The notes under the pieces: generated by a model
Databases searched by the model: none
The model's input: only the letters and a program-made list of their open reading frames with translations
Told to the model about the DNA's origin: nothing
Position numbers and translations under genes: made by a program
Shown: in pieces, positions 8,565 to 18,053 of the stretch
How the letters are laid out: each line of letters begins with the position of its first letter
Position numbering within the stretch: position 1 is the first letter of the stretch
Assembly: GCA_021792555.1 (NCBI GenBank)
Contig: JAJYUL010000001.1
Coordinates: forward strand, 62,001 to 126,000
Direction: 5' to 3'
DNA: 64,000 bases
DNA from: Pseudomonadota bacterium
GTDB lineage: Bacteria; Pseudomonadota; Gammaproteobacteria; Steroidobacterales; Steroidobacteraceae

Positions 8565-9466
8565 ACGGCGATCTGACGCATGCCCGTGGAATCACGGGCG
8601 CCGCGGAACATCCCCTGGGTGGTGAAATCCAGGCTGATGCGCCCGGCGGCATCGACGGCGATGATGCCGCCGCTGCCGCCGAGCGCGCGCAGCCGCTCGT
8701 GCAGCGTTTCGTGCACCGCCGCCTGGAGGCTGACTCCGCGGTACTCGACCGACGCGGCGATGTGGTGCGCCGCCACCAGGCGCATGAAGTACTCCCCGTG
8801 CCCCGTGGCCGACACGGCGCACACCCCGTTCTTCGCGTAGGTCCCCGCGCCGATGATCGGCGAGTCCCCCACGCGTCCCGGACGCTTGTTCGCCATGCCT
8901 CCGGTCGAGGTGGCCGCGGCCAGATTGCCGGCGGCATCGAGCGCCACGGCGCCCACGGTGCCCTGCGGCGAGGGCATCAGCTCCGAGACGCTGCGTCCGC
9001 CGCGCAGCAGTTCCAACTCGGCCTGCCGCTCGGCGGTGCGGAAGTAGGCATTCGGCACGAGCTCGAATCCCTCCTCGAGCGCGAATTCCTCGGCGCCGGC
9101 ACCGACCAGCAGGACGTGGCGGGACTTTTCCATGACCCGCTGCGCGAGGTCGACCGGGTTTCTCACGTGCCGGACCGCGGCGACCGCGCCGGCCCGCAGC
9201 GTGCTGCCATCCATCACCGCGGCGTCGAGCTCCGCGCCGCCCTCGCGTGTGAGAGCCGCGCCGCGGCCCGAATTGAACAGCGGGTCGTTCTCGAGCGCGC
9301 GCACCGCCGCGACGACCGACTCGAGGCTCGAGCCGCCCCGCTCGAGCACCGCGTAGCCCGCATCGAGCGCCGCGGCAAGACTCTCGCGGTATTGCTGCTG
9401 CCGCTCGCCCGACAGCCCCTGCGCCGGCAACGCGCCTGCGCCCCCATGAATCGCAATGGCATACAT
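8561..9466 (-). CDS. iaaA: Isoaspartyl peptidase / plant-type L-asparaginase
   Basis: A 301-residue Ntn-hydrolase beginning MYAIAIHGGAGAL, the typical start of the IaaA/plant-type asparaginase family. The autocleavage site is at GTVGAVALD, with Thr170 becoming the N-terminal nucleophile of the beta subunit. The glycine-rich segment STGGMANKRPGRVGDSPIIG and the later ATGHGEYFMR motif line the substrate site. The family removes isoaspartyl residues from dipeptides and hydrolyses asparagine. The protein lacks a signal peptide and is therefore cytoplasmic. It is divergent from pyruvate carboxylase and overlaps the neighbouring convergent gene by four bases. Confidence 0.92.
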   Translation of the reverse strand: MYAIAIHGGAGALPAQGLSGERQQQYRESLAAALDAGYAVLERGGSSLESVVAAVRALENDPLFNSGRGAALTREGGAELDAAVMDGSTLRAGAVAAVRHVRNPVDLAQRVMEKSRHVLLVGAGAEEFALEEGFELVPNAYFRTAERQAELELLRGGRSVSELMPSPQGTVGAVALDAAGNLAAATSTGGMANKRPGRVGDSPIIGAGTYAKNGVCAVSATGHGEYFMRLVAAHHIAASVEYRGVSLQAAVHETLHERLRALGGSGGIIAVDAAGRISLDFTTQGMFRGARDSTGMRQIAV

Positions 9467-9540
9467 ATAGAACGAGTACTCCGCGCGTACCGCGCCCGCA
9501 GTCGCTATGATCGGGGCGGATTTTACCGGTGAACGAACTC

Positions 9541-12500
9541 ATGCCGCACAGGATTCGAAGCATTCTCATCGCCAATCGCGGCGAAATTGCAATTCGGGTG
9601 ATGCGCGCCGCCAGTGAACTCGGCCTGCGCACCGTGGCCATCTACTCGCGCGAGGACCGCTTTTCCCTGCACCGCACCAAGGCCGACGAGGCGTACCTCG
9701 TCGGGCAGGGCAAGGGGCCCATCGAGGCGTACCTCGACATCGAGGACATTCTGCGGATCGCGCGCGAGGCGCGCGTGGACGCCGTGCACCCCGGCTACGG
9801 CTTTCTCTCGGAGAATCCGGACTTCGCCGCGGGCTGTGCGCGCGCGGGCATCGAATTCATCGGTCCGGAGCCGGAAACGATGCGGCTGCTCGGCAACAAG
9901 GTCTCGGCGCGCAATCTCGCCGAGCGCGCCGGAGTGGCGGTCATGCCCGCCACCGCGCCGCTGCCGCAGGATCCGGCCGAGTGCGTGCGCCTGGCGCGCC
10001 CGATCGGCTACCCCGTCATGCTCAAGGCGAGCTGGGGCGGCGGCGGGCGCGGCATGCGCGTGGTCGAGAGCGATCAGCAGCTTCAGGAGCTGCTGCCGGT
10101 GGCCCGCCGGGAAGCCAAGGCGGCTTTCGGCAACGACGAGGTGTATCTGGAGAAGCTCGTGCGCCGTGCGCGGCACGTGGAGGTGCAGATCCTCGGTGAT
10201 GCCCACGGCGGGCTGGTCCACCTGTTCGAGCGCGACTGCACCGTGCAGCGGCGCAACCAGAAGGTGGTCGAGCGCGCCCCGGCGGTGTTTCTCACCGCGG
10301 CCGAGCGCGCCGAGATCTGCGCAGCGGCGCTCGCCATAGGCCACGCCGCGCGGTACCGCAACGCCGGCACGGTGGAGTTCCTGCAGGATGCGGACAGCGG
10401 CAAGTTCTATTTCATCGAAGTCAACCCACGCATCCAGGTCGAGCACACGGTTACCGAGTGCGCGACCGGCATCGACCTGGTGAAGGCGCAGATCCGCATC
10501 GCCGAGGGCGCCCGGCTCGGCACCCCCGAGAGCGGCGTGCCCGCTCAGGAGGACATCCGCATCCAGGCCCACGCCCTGCAGTGCCGGGTGACCACCGAGG
10601 ATCCTGAGAACAATTTCATCCCCGACTACGGCAAGATCAGCGCCTACCGCAGCCCCGCAGGGTTCGGCATTCGGCTCGATGCGGGCACCGCCTACACCGG
10701 CGCCATCATCACGCGCTCGTACGATTCGCTGCTGGTGAAGGTGACCGCCTGGGCGTCGACCCCGGAGGAGGCCATCGCGCGCATGCACCGCGCGCTGTGG
10801 GAGTTCCGCATCCGCGGCGTGGTCACCAACCTGCGCTTCCTCGACCAGGTGATCACGCATCCGCGCTTTGCCGACGGCGCGTACACGACCAGGTTCATCG
10901 ACGAGACCCCGGAGCTGTTCCGCTGGCCGCGCAAGCGCGATCGCGCCACCCGCATCCTCACCTACATCGCCGAGACCATCGTCAACGGCAACCCCGAGAC
11001 GCGCACCCGGCCGCGTCCGGAGCGGATCGAGACCCCGAAGCTGCCGCCCTCGCCGCTCACCGAGCCGGCATCCGGCACCAAGCAGAAGCTCGATGAGCTC
11101 GGCCCGGAGGGCTTTGCCCGCTGGATGCTCGCCGAGCAGCGGGTCCTGCTCACCGACACCACCATGCGCGATGCGCATCAGTCGCTGCTCGCCACGCGCA
11201 TGCGCACCATCGACATGGCGGCCATCGCGCCGTACTACGCCAGCCTCACGCCCGAGCTGTTCTCGGTGGAGTGCTGGGGGGGAGCGACGTTCGACGTTGC
11301 GATGCGCTTCCTGCGCGAGGATCCGTGGCAGCGCCTCGCGGTGCTGCGCGAGCGCATGCCGAATCTGCTGCTGCAGATGCTGCTGCGCTCGGCCAATGCC
11401 GTCGGCTACGCGAATTATCCGGACAACGTGGTGCGGTTCTTCGTCAAGCGGGCGGCCGAGCGCGGCATCGATGTGTTCCGCATCTTCGACTCGCTCAACT
11501 GGGTGGAGAACATGCGCGTCGCCATCGACGCGGTGCTCGAGACCGGCCGTCTGTGCGAGACGGCGATCTGCTATACGGGCAACCTCAGCGACCCGCACGA
11601 GAAGAAGTACACCCTGGACTACTACCTGCAGCTCGCCCGGGAGCTGAAGGCCGCCGGCGCGCACGTGCTCGGCATCAAGGACATGGCCGGGCTGTGCCGG
11701 CCGCGCGCGGCGTTCACGCTGGTCAAGGCGCTGAAGGAGGAGGTTGGCCTGCCGGTGCACTTTCACACGCACGACACCAGCGGCATCGCCGCCGCCAGCG
11801 TGCTCGCGGCGGTCGAGGCCGGCGCGGACGCCGTCGACGGGGCCATCGATGCGATGAGCGGTCTCACCTCGCAGCCGAATCTCGGCTCGATCGTCGAGGC
11901 GCTGCGCCACGGCCCGCGCGATCCCCTCGTCGATCCGGCGAAGCTGCGCATGCTCTCGTCCTACTGGGAGCAGGTGCGGCGGCTGTACTGTGCGTTCGAG
12001 AGCGACATCCGCTCCGGCGCCTCCGAGGTGTACGTGCACGGCATGCCGGGCGGCCAGTACACCAACCTGCGCGAACAGGCGCGCGCGCTCGGCATCGACA
12101 GCGCGCACTGGCCGCAGGTGGCGCAGGCCTACGCGGACGTCAACCAGATGTTCGGCGACATCGTCAAGGTCACCCCGAGCTCCAAGGTGGTGGGGGACAT
12201 GGCGCTGCTGATGGTGACCAGCGGACTGACGCCGCGGCAGGTGCTCGATCCTGAGGTCGACGTGCCCTTTCCGGACTCGGTCGTGCAGTTCTTCCACGGC
12301 GATCTCGGTCAGCCCTACGGCGGTTTTCCGCCTGATCTGCAGCGCAAGGTGCTCAAGGGCGCCCGAGCGCTCGCGCAGCGGCCGGGCGCTTCGATGCCGG
12401 CGGTCGATCTGGCGGCCGAGCGCGCCACGCTCGAGAAGGCCACGCCGCGCGCAGTCGGCGATGACGATCTGGCGTCCTACCTCATGTACCCGAAGGTCTG

Positions 12501-12987
12501 GCTCGACTACGACGCGGAGCGCTCGCGCTACGGCGATGTGGGGATTCTGCCGACCGCGGTGTTCTTCTACGGCATGGAGCCCGGCGAGGAGATCAGCGTC
12601 GACCTCGAACGCGGCAAGCGCCTGTTCGTGCGCTACGTGGCGTGCAGCGAGATCCACGAGGACGGCACGCGCACGGTGTTCATGGAGCTCAACGGGCAGC
12701 CCCGCGCGCTGCGCGTCGCGGACCGCAGCCAGGTGGCCAAGCGAGCGCCGCAGCGCAAGGCCGAGCCGGGCGATGCGAAGCAGATCGGCGCGCCCATGCC
12801 GGGCGCGGTCGCGACGATCGCGGTGAGCGTCGGGCGCAAGGTGGCGCGCGGAGACGTGCTGATCAGCCTCGAGGCGATGAAGATGGAGACGCAGGTGCGC
12901 GCCGAGACCGACGGAGAGGTCGCGCAGATCCTGGTCACGCCCGGGCAGCAGGTCGATCCGAAGGACCTGCTCATCGTGCTGCGCTGA
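9541..12987 (+). CDS. pyc: Pyruvate carboxylase, single-chain
   Basis: From the ATG at 9541 this is 1148 residues; a GTG four codons upstream (9529) is the alternative start. Domains in order: biotin carboxylase to about residue 460 (ILIANRGEIAIRV, ATP-grasp loop KASWGGGGRGMR, EVNPRIQVEHTVTE); carboxyltransferase of the HMG-CoA-lyase fold (LLTDTTMRDAHQSLL, HFHTHDTSG); and a C-terminal biotinyl domain (EAMKMET, Lys about 1114). The enzyme makes oxaloacetate from pyruvate, bicarbonate and ATP. The linker after the carboxylase domain (PRPERIETPKLPPSPL) is rich in Pro. It is relevant here because several neighbouring sugar routes yield pyruvate. The 1161-residue minus-strand ORF across it is a shadow. 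Confidence 0.95.
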   Translation: MPHRIRSILIANRGEIAIRVMRAASELGLRTVAIYSREDRFSLHRTKADEAYLVGQGKGPIEAYLDIEDILRIAREARVDAVHPGYGFLSENPDFAAGCARAGIEFIGPEPETMRLLGNKVSARNLAERAGVAVMPATAPLPQDPAECVRLARPIGYPVMLKASWGGGGRGMRVVESDQQLQELLPVARREAKAAFGNDEVYLEKLVRRARHVEVQILGDAHGGLVHLFERDCTVQRRNQKVVERAPAVFLTAAERAEICAAALAIGHAARYRNAGTVEFLQDADSGKFYFIEVNPRIQVEHTVTECATGIDLVKAQIRIAEGARLGTPESGVPAQEDIRIQAHALQCRVTTEDPENNFIPDYGKISAYRSPAGFGIRLDAGTAYTGAIITRSYDSLLVKVTAWASTPEEAIARMHRALWEFRIRGVVTNLRFLDQVITHPRFADGAYTTRFIDETPELFRWPRKRDRATRILTYIAETIVNGNPETRTRPRPERIETPKLPPSPLTEPASGTKQKLDELGPEGFARWMLAEQRVLLTDTTMRDAHQSLLATRMRTIDMAAIAPYYASLTPELFSVECWGGATFDVAMRFLREDPWQRLAVLRERMPNLLLQMLLRSANAVGYANYPDNVVRFFVKRAAERGIDVFRIFDSLNWVENMRVAIDAVLETGRLCETAICYTGNLSDPHEKKYTLDYYLQLARELKAAGAHVLGIKDMAGLCRPRAAFTLVKALKEEVGLPVHFHTHDTSGIAAASVLAAVEAGADAVDGAIDAMSGLTSQPNLGSIVEALRHGPRDPLVDPAKLRMLSSYWEQVRRLYCAFESDIRSGASEVYVHGMPGGQYTNLREQARALGIDSAHWPQVAQAYADVNQMFGDIVKVTPSSKVVGDMALLMVTSGLTPRQVLDPEVDVPFPDSVVQFFHGDLGQPYGGFPPDLQRKVLKGARALAQRPGASMPAVDLAAERATLEKATPRAVGDDDLASYLMYPKVWLDYDAERSRYGDVGILPTAVFFYGMEPGEEISVDLERGKRLFVRYVACSEIHEDGTRTVFMELNGQPRALRVADRSQVAKRAPQRKAEPGDAKQIGAPMPGAVATIAVSVGRKVARGDVLISLEAMKMETQVRAETDGEVAQILVTPGQQVDPKDLLIVLR

Positions 12988-13090
12988 GGGCGACGGGCAC
13001 GGACGCAAACATATCGCAGAGCGATAGAATTACCGGCGCGCGGGGGAACCGGCGGCGCGAGCCGGCCGCCGCCGTTGCAGGGAGACAGGG

Positions 13091-14671
13091 TTGAGCGAGT
13101 GGTTCATGTTCGCCGACCGGCGCGGCCCGCTGGCGTTCTGGCTCGGCAGTCTCGCCGTGGTGATCGGGGTGCTGCTGCACGTTCCGGCGTTCCTGATGGC
13201 GCGCGCCATGCACTACCGCATGGCCGGCATGCCGATGGGAACGCCGATGCTCTGCGGCATGGCCTGCATCCTCACCGGCGCGGCTGCGGCGGCTTACGGG
13301 CTGCTGCCCAAGCAGGCGGCCCCGCAGGGTGCCGCGATTCACGAGCGGATCGTGGCTCCCGAGGACGCCCCGCTCACCGTGTGGCACTGGGCGGCCGGCG
13401 GGGCGCTCGCGGTCGCCCTCGTGGTCGACATCATGAAGGTCAGCACGCTCGGCTTCGTGCTTCCGGGCATGCGCGCCGAGTACGGCCTCAGCGCGGCGGG
13501 CGTCTCGGTGCTGCCGTTCGCCGCGCTCACGGGCGCGACGCTGGGCTCGTTCATCTGGGGCGCGCTCGCGGACCGCTACGGCCGGCGCGCCACCCTCCTG
13601 CTCGCCGCCGTGATGTTCATCGGCACCTCGATCTGCGGGGCGATGCCGTCGTTCAGCTGGAACGTGTTCATGTGCTTTCTCATGGGTGCCTCGGCCGGCG
13701 GACTGCTGCCGGTGGCCTACGCGCTGCTCGCGGAGATCATGCCGACGCGCCACCGCGGCTGGAGTCTGGTGCTGGTCGGGGGCATCGGCGCGCTCGGCGG
13801 TTACCTGGCCGCCTCGGGGTTCTCGGCGTTGCTGCAGCCGCACTTCGGCTGGCGAATCATGTGGTTTCTGAACCTGCCCTCGGGGCTGCTCCTGATCGGC
13901 CTGTCGCCGCTGATTCCGGAGTCGGCGCGCTTCCTGATTCACATCGGCCGGCCCGAGGAGGCGCGCGCAACGCTCGAGCGCTTCGGCTCCGTCGTGATCA
14001 CGCGCACCGAGGCGTGGGACGAGGAGGCGCGCCTCGATCACTCGCACCTGCCGCCCACCGATCTGCGCTTTCTCGGCACGACCGTGGCGCTCACCGTCGC
14101 CGGCCTCGCCTGGGGCTTCGTCAACTTCGGGCTGCTGTTGTGGCTGCCTGGCGAGCTGATCGCCGAGGGCCGCGACATGGGCCTGGCCGCCGCGCTCATC
14201 GCCCGCTCCTCCCTGTTCGCAGCCCCGGTGGTGGCCGTCGCGGCGTTTCTCTATGCGCGCTGGAGCACCAAGGGCACGCTGCTGATCATGACCGCGATCA
14301 CCGCGGCCGGCGTGCTGGCGCTGGTTCTGCAGCAGAGCGCTGTGGCGGCGGCGGAAAACCCGCTGCTCGCCCCGGCGCTGCTCATCGTCGGCTCGACCGG
14401 CGTCATCTCCATTCTGCTGCCCTATTCCGCGGAGAACTATCCGCTGCGCATCCGCGGCCGCGCCACCGGATGGGTCGCCGGCTGCAGCAAGGCCGGCGGC
14501 CTGATCTGTCAGGGGCTCGGCACGCTCGCGCTGGTGCCGGCGCTGCGCGTCTCGGCGGCGGCGATCGCCGTGCCGGTCGTGCTCGGCCTCGGATTGATCG
14601 CGCGTTACGGCCGCGAAACGCGCGGTCGCGACCTGCGCGAGCTCGAACGCGTGGTGGCCGAAACGCGCTGA
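13091..14671 (+). CDS. MFS transporter with an extra N-terminal membrane hairpin
   Basis: 526 residues from a TTG with GGGAG upstream; an ATG at 13106 is an alternative. The main body from about residue 95 is a standard 12-helix MFS carrier, with the loop GALADRYGRRATLL between helices 2 and 3 and PESARFLIHIGRPEEAR near the middle, as in sugar and aromatic-acid carriers. Before this core are two additional hydrophobic helices joined by a Met-rich loop (ARAMHYRMAGMPMGTPMLCG), which is not usual. The substrate is unknown. It follows pyc by about 100 bases and ends four bases from the convergent GH39 gene, so a role in uptake of xylosidase products or organic acids is possible. Confidence 0.85.
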   Translation: MSEWFMFADRRGPLAFWLGSLAVVIGVLLHVPAFLMARAMHYRMAGMPMGTPMLCGMACILTGAAAAAYGLLPKQAAPQGAAIHERIVAPEDAPLTVWHWAAGGALAVALVVDIMKVSTLGFVLPGMRAEYGLSAAGVSVLPFAALTGATLGSFIWGALADRYGRRATLLLAAVMFIGTSICGAMPSFSWNVFMCFLMGASAGGLLPVAYALLAEIMPTRHRGWSLVLVGGIGALGGYLAASGFSALLQPHFGWRIMWFLNLPSGLLLIGLSPLIPESARFLIHIGRPEEARATLERFGSVVITRTEAWDEEARLDHSHLPPTDLRFLGTTVALTVAGLAWGFVNFGLLLWLPGELIAEGRDMGLAAALIARSSLFAAPVVAVAAFLYARWSTKGTLLIMTAITAAGVLALVLQQSAVAAAENPLLAPALLIVGSTGVISILLPYSAENYPLRIRGRATGWVAGCSKAGGLICQGLGTLALVPALRVSAAAIAVPVVLGLGLIARYGRETRGRDLRELERVVAETR

Positions 14672-14675
14672 GCGC

Positions 14676-16277
14676 TCAGCGGCGATTCAGCTGCAGCAGC
14701 GCCAGACCGTGCTGCGGCACGGCGACCTCGATTCCTCCGGAGACGAGCTGCACGGGACGCGGCGGCGCCAGCCGGCCCGCCGCCCGCAGCACGGCGATCT
14801 GCTGCGGCGTCGGCCAGGACGGCCGCCCCATCGCATCGAAGGCCCGCAGCACGTTGCTGTGCCGGTCATCGACACGCCACAGCAGGCCGCGCGCGTCGGC
14901 TGGAAATCCCTCGACCTTGATGTCGAATACCCGGCGGGAACGGTGCGGCGGTGGTGGCGTGTAATGCGGACCCCTGCCGTCCGGGGGAGCGTAGTCCCAC
15001 AGTGCCAACACGAGCGAGCCGTTGCGGGTCCGCGTGATCAGCGCGGAACGCACGCTCGGCGCGAGCCTCTCGTGGCCGAGCTTGTGCAGCAGCGCGAAGG
15101 CGTTGAACGACGCCTTCGGGATGTCGTCCTCGGCGATCAGGCCGAACCCGCCGTAGAACGGCTTGCGGATCACTCCGCCTTCCTCGAACACGTCCGAGAA
15201 CGTCCAGTAACTCATCGCATGCAGCAGGCCGTCGCACTGGCGGATCGTGCTGGCGATCCACGGCCCCATGTAAGGCGTGTCGGTCACGTCCGGCTCGTTG
15301 CTGTAGCTGGCATTGAACTCCGAGAGGATCAGCGGCAGATGCGGATAAGGAGAGTGCGCGATCTCATCATGCACCTTGCGCACCGCACGGCAGACCATCG
15401 TGCGCCGGGTCACGTGCTCGTGTCTCCCGAACACGTGCTCGGCGGTGTCGTTGCCGTAGACGTGCGTGCTGACGAAGTCGATCGGGGCGTGCACCTTGGC
15501 CACGTGGCGCAGAAAGGCGCTGACCCACGCCGCCTGGGCGGTCGCCGGACCACCGACGCGCAGCCGGCTGCTGACGCTCTTCAGGGCGCGGGCGGTGTGA
15601 TCGTACAGCGTGAAGTAGGTGCTCTGCTTCGGCACCCCGCCCCAGAAGCCGAGGTTCGGCTCGTTCCACACCTCGAAATACCACTTGGAGACTTCCCCGA
15701 TGCCGTACTGGGCGATGAAGTGGCGGGCGAGCGCCTTGATCATCCGGTCCCATTCGGTGTAGCTGCGCGGCGGGGAGACGTTTGGGTGATACCAGAACGA
15801 CTGCACCATCTTCGGATTGCTCGCCAGCGCCGTCGGCATGAAGTCGAGCTCCACGTAGGGACGCACGCCATGCGCGAGGAGTGCGTCCATGATCTGGTCG
15901 ACGTAGGAGAAGTTGTACGGCGCACCGGCGTCGCGGCCGCCGCTCTTGCCGGAGTGCCGGTCGTAGAAAAGAGCACTGTGCCCGTCCGCGAGGCCGACGT
16001 GATCGTCCAGCAAGCCGTGGAAGCGCACGTAGCGGATGCCCGTGGCCGCCTTCATCATGGCGAGATCGCGCTGATAGTTGGCGCGCAGTGCGAGCACCGC
16101 GCGGCCGGAGCCGAACATGTGTTCCCAGAAATGCGGGAAGGGCTGGCCGCTCGCGCGGGCGTCGATGCGCAGAACCTCGGGGGCGGTGCCGGGCGCAGAC
16201 CGCGGCGCCGCGCGCACGCTCGTGCACCAGGCGCATGCGAGCGCGATGAACAGGGCCGGGACGGATGTACGATTCAT
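14676..16277 (-). CDS. GH39 beta-xylosidase-like glycosidase, secreted
   Basis: 533 residues with a signal peptide of about 24 residues (ALFIALACAWCTSVRA). The protein has the GH39 pattern: FPHFWEHMFGSGRA near the N-terminus, the acid/base Glu in YFEVWNEPNL and the nucleophile Glu in LILSEFNASYSN, in a TIM barrel followed by a C-terminal beta-sandwich. GH39 enzymes are retaining beta-xylosidases or alpha-L-iduronidases; in this saprophytic context xylosidase is far more likely. The start at 16277 has GGAGAG upstream. Nearby xylose-dehydrogenase-like and ketoglutarate-semialdehyde dehydrogenase genes support release of pentose in the periplasm for oxidation inside the cell. Confidence 0.88.
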   Translation of the reverse strand: MNRTSVPALFIALACAWCTSVRAAPRSAPGTAPEVLRIDARASGQPFPHFWEHMFGSGRAVLALRANYQRDLAMMKAATGIRYVRFHGLLDDHVGLADGHSALFYDRHSGKSGGRDAGAPYNFSYVDQIMDALLAHGVRPYVELDFMPTALASNPKMVQSFWYHPNVSPPRSYTEWDRMIKALARHFIAQYGIGEVSKWYFEVWNEPNLGFWGGVPKQSTYFTLYDHTARALKSVSSRLRVGGPATAQAAWVSAFLRHVAKVHAPIDFVSTHVYGNDTAEHVFGRHEHVTRRTMVCRAVRKVHDEIAHSPYPHLPLILSEFNASYSNEPDVTDTPYMGPWIASTIRQCDGLLHAMSYWTFSDVFEEGGVIRKPFYGGFGLIAEDDIPKASFNAFALLHKLGHERLAPSVRSALITRTRNGSLVLALWDYAPPDGRGPHYTPPPPHRSRRVFDIKVEGFPADARGLLWRVDDRHSNVLRAFDAMGRPSWPTPQQIAVLRAAGRLAPPRPVQLVSGGIEVAVPQHGLALLQLNRR

Positions 16278-16434
16278 TGCGGTCTCTCCGCGGCGGCAGA
16301 GGAATTCGGCCGTCGCACCAGGGGACTGACCGGACTATGGTAGAGGATTTCGGGGGCGGCGGAGCGCCGCCGGCGAACAGCGGTGCGCCCGCGACGCTGC
16401 GCAGGGGAAGCGACATGGCCGCGCGGATCCGCCG

Positions 16435-17898
16435 TCAACCCAACTTGACCATCACATGACGCGGTACGGTGTAGTCCTCGAGCGCGTAGAGCGAGAGGTC
16501 CTTGCCGTAGCCGGAACGCTTGAGCCCGCCGTGCGGCATCTCTCTTGCCAGAGTCCCGTGGGTGTTGATCCACGTGCAGCCGTATTGCAGCCGCGCCGCA
16601 ACCTGCATCGCCTTGCCGATATCGCGCGTCCAGACCGAGGAGGCGAGCCCGTATTCGGAGTCATTGGCCCACCGCACGGCCTGCTCGGCCTCGGTGAAGC
16701 GCGTCAGAGTCACGACAGGCCCGAAGATTTCGCTGCGGACGACTTCGTCATCCTGCCGGGCGCCGGCGATCACCGTCGGTTCGTAGAAGAAACCCGCGCC
16801 ATCGCGCACGCGTCCGCCGGTGGTGACGCTGAGGTGTCCGGCCGCTGCGGCACGCTCGACGAATCCGGCAATGCGGTTGCGCTGCTCGGCGGAGATAACC
16901 GGGCCCATGTCCACCGCCGGAGCGTTCTGCGGGCCGACGGTGAGGCCGCCGGCCGCATGCGTCACCTCGGCGACGACGCGATCGTATACGGACGACTCCA
17001 CATACAACCGGCATGCCGCGGTGCAGTCCTGGCCGGCGTTGTAGAACCCGAACACGCGCATGCCCGCGGCCACGGCTTGCAGATCGGCGTCCGCGAAGAT
17101 GATCACCGGCGCCTTGCCGCCGAGCTCGAGGTGGGTGCGCTTGAGATTGCCGGCCGCCGCAGCGAGCACCTTCTGCCCGGTGGCGACATCGCCCGTCAGC
17201 GAGACCATGCGCACTCGGGCGTGACCGACCAAGGGCGCCCCGACGCTCTCCCCGCGCCCGCACACGATGTTCACGAGCCCCCGGGGGAGGATTTCGGCGA
17301 GCGCATCCGCGAGCTTCAACACCGTGAGCGGGGTCTGTTCCGAGGGCTTCAGCACGATCGCGTTGCCCGCGGCCAGCGCCGGGGCCAGTTTCCAGGCTGC
17401 CATCATCAGCGGGTAGTTCCACGGCGCGATCGAAGCGACCACCCCGATCGGATCGCGGCGGATCATGCTCGTGTGGCCGCGCAGATATTCGGCCGCGACC
17501 GGGCCGGTCTGCACGCGAACGGCGCCGGCGAAGAAGCGGAACACATCGGCGATGGCGGGCATCTCGTCCCGGCGCATGGCGCTCAGCGGTTTGCCGGTGT
17601 TGAGCGATTCGAGCTGCGCGTACGCCTCGGCCTCAGTCTCCAGATGCCGAGCGATCTCGAGCAGGCGCTGCGCGCGGTGCGCGGGCGTGCTCTGCGACCA
17701 GGACTCGAACGCTGCCGCGGCAGCGTCTACCGCAGCCTCGAGCTGCTCGGCGGACGCTTCCCGGACGGTCGCGATCCGCTCCCCGGTGGCGGGATCGAGG
17801 ATGGCCTCCGCCGGGCCGAGCCCGGGCACCCGCTCGCCATTGATCAACAGGCGTGTTTCGAGGGGTTCGGCCGGCGGCGTTGCGGTGGGAGGACTCAT
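16435..17898 (-). CDS. NAD-dependent aldehyde dehydrogenase (aminobutyraldehyde-dehydrogenase-like)
   Basis: A 487-residue ALDH-superfamily enzyme with the full active site: APWNYP and the KPSEQTP loop for NAD binding, Glu258 in LELGGK and the catalytic Cys292 in [13 protein letters not shown]. The run GQDCTAACR and the C-terminal [13 protein letters not shown] resemble gamma-aminobutyraldehyde dehydrogenase PatD rather than sugar-acid dehydrogenases. No polyamine gene is nearby, so the true substrate may be another omega-aldehyde. It lies between GH39 and a divergent FadR-type regulator, which may control it. Confidence 0.85.
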   Translation of the reverse strand: MSPPTATPPAEPLETRLLINGERVPGLGPAEAILDPATGERIATVREASAEQLEAAVDAAAAAFESWSQSTPAHRAQRLLEIARHLETEAEAYAQLESLNTGKPLSAMRRDEMPAIADVFRFFAGAVRVQTGPVAAEYLRGHTSMIRRDPIGVVASIAPWNYPLMMAAWKLAPALAAGNAIVLKPSEQTPLTVLKLADALAEILPRGLVNIVCGRGESVGAPLVGHARVRMVSLTGDVATGQKVLAAAAGNLKRTHLELGGKAPVIIFADADLQAVAAGMRVFGFYNAGQDCTAACRLYVESSVYDRVVAEVTHAAGGLTVGPQNAPAVDMGPVISAEQRNRIAGFVERAAAAGHLSVTTGGRVRDGAGFFYEPTVIAGARQDDEVVRSEIFGPVVTLTRFTEAEQAVRWANDSEYGLASSVWTRDIGKAMQVAARLQYGCTWINTHGTLAREMPHGGLKRSGYGKDLSLYALEDYTVPRHVMVKLG

Positions 17899-18022
17899 GG
17901 GTTAGAGAATAGCGCAGCCGCGGTGCGCGTCGCGGACGGCGGAGGCTTTTGGCCGCGGGACGTCTTAATGAGACAGGCGGGCCGAATCGTGCAATCCGCG
18001 GGCGCGGCCGGCCGGGGCGACA

Positions 18023-18036
18023 TATAATACGCGTAT
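18023..18036 (+). promoter_or_regulatory. TATAAT -10 candidate overlapping palindrome ATACGCGTAT
   Basis: A consensus TATAAT (18023-18028) runs into a perfect palindrome ATACGCGTAT (18027-18036), about 20 bases before the regulator start at 18054. A palindrome on the -10 is a typical place for autorepression by a GntR-family protein. I see no matching -35. Confidence 0.45.
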
Positions 18037-18053
18037 AAACGGATGATTCACTA

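Noticed and set aside
9523-13008. 1161-residue minus-strand ORF opposite pyruvate carboxylase
   Set aside because: It mirrors pyc exactly, is rich in Arg/His/Ala and shows no family motif. It is a GC-driven antisense shadow.
16435-17898. Aldehyde dehydrogenase as part of the Weimberg pathway
   Set aside because: Its active-site context looks like aminobutyraldehyde dehydrogenase, and the semialdehyde dehydrogenase at 19783 fits that step better.
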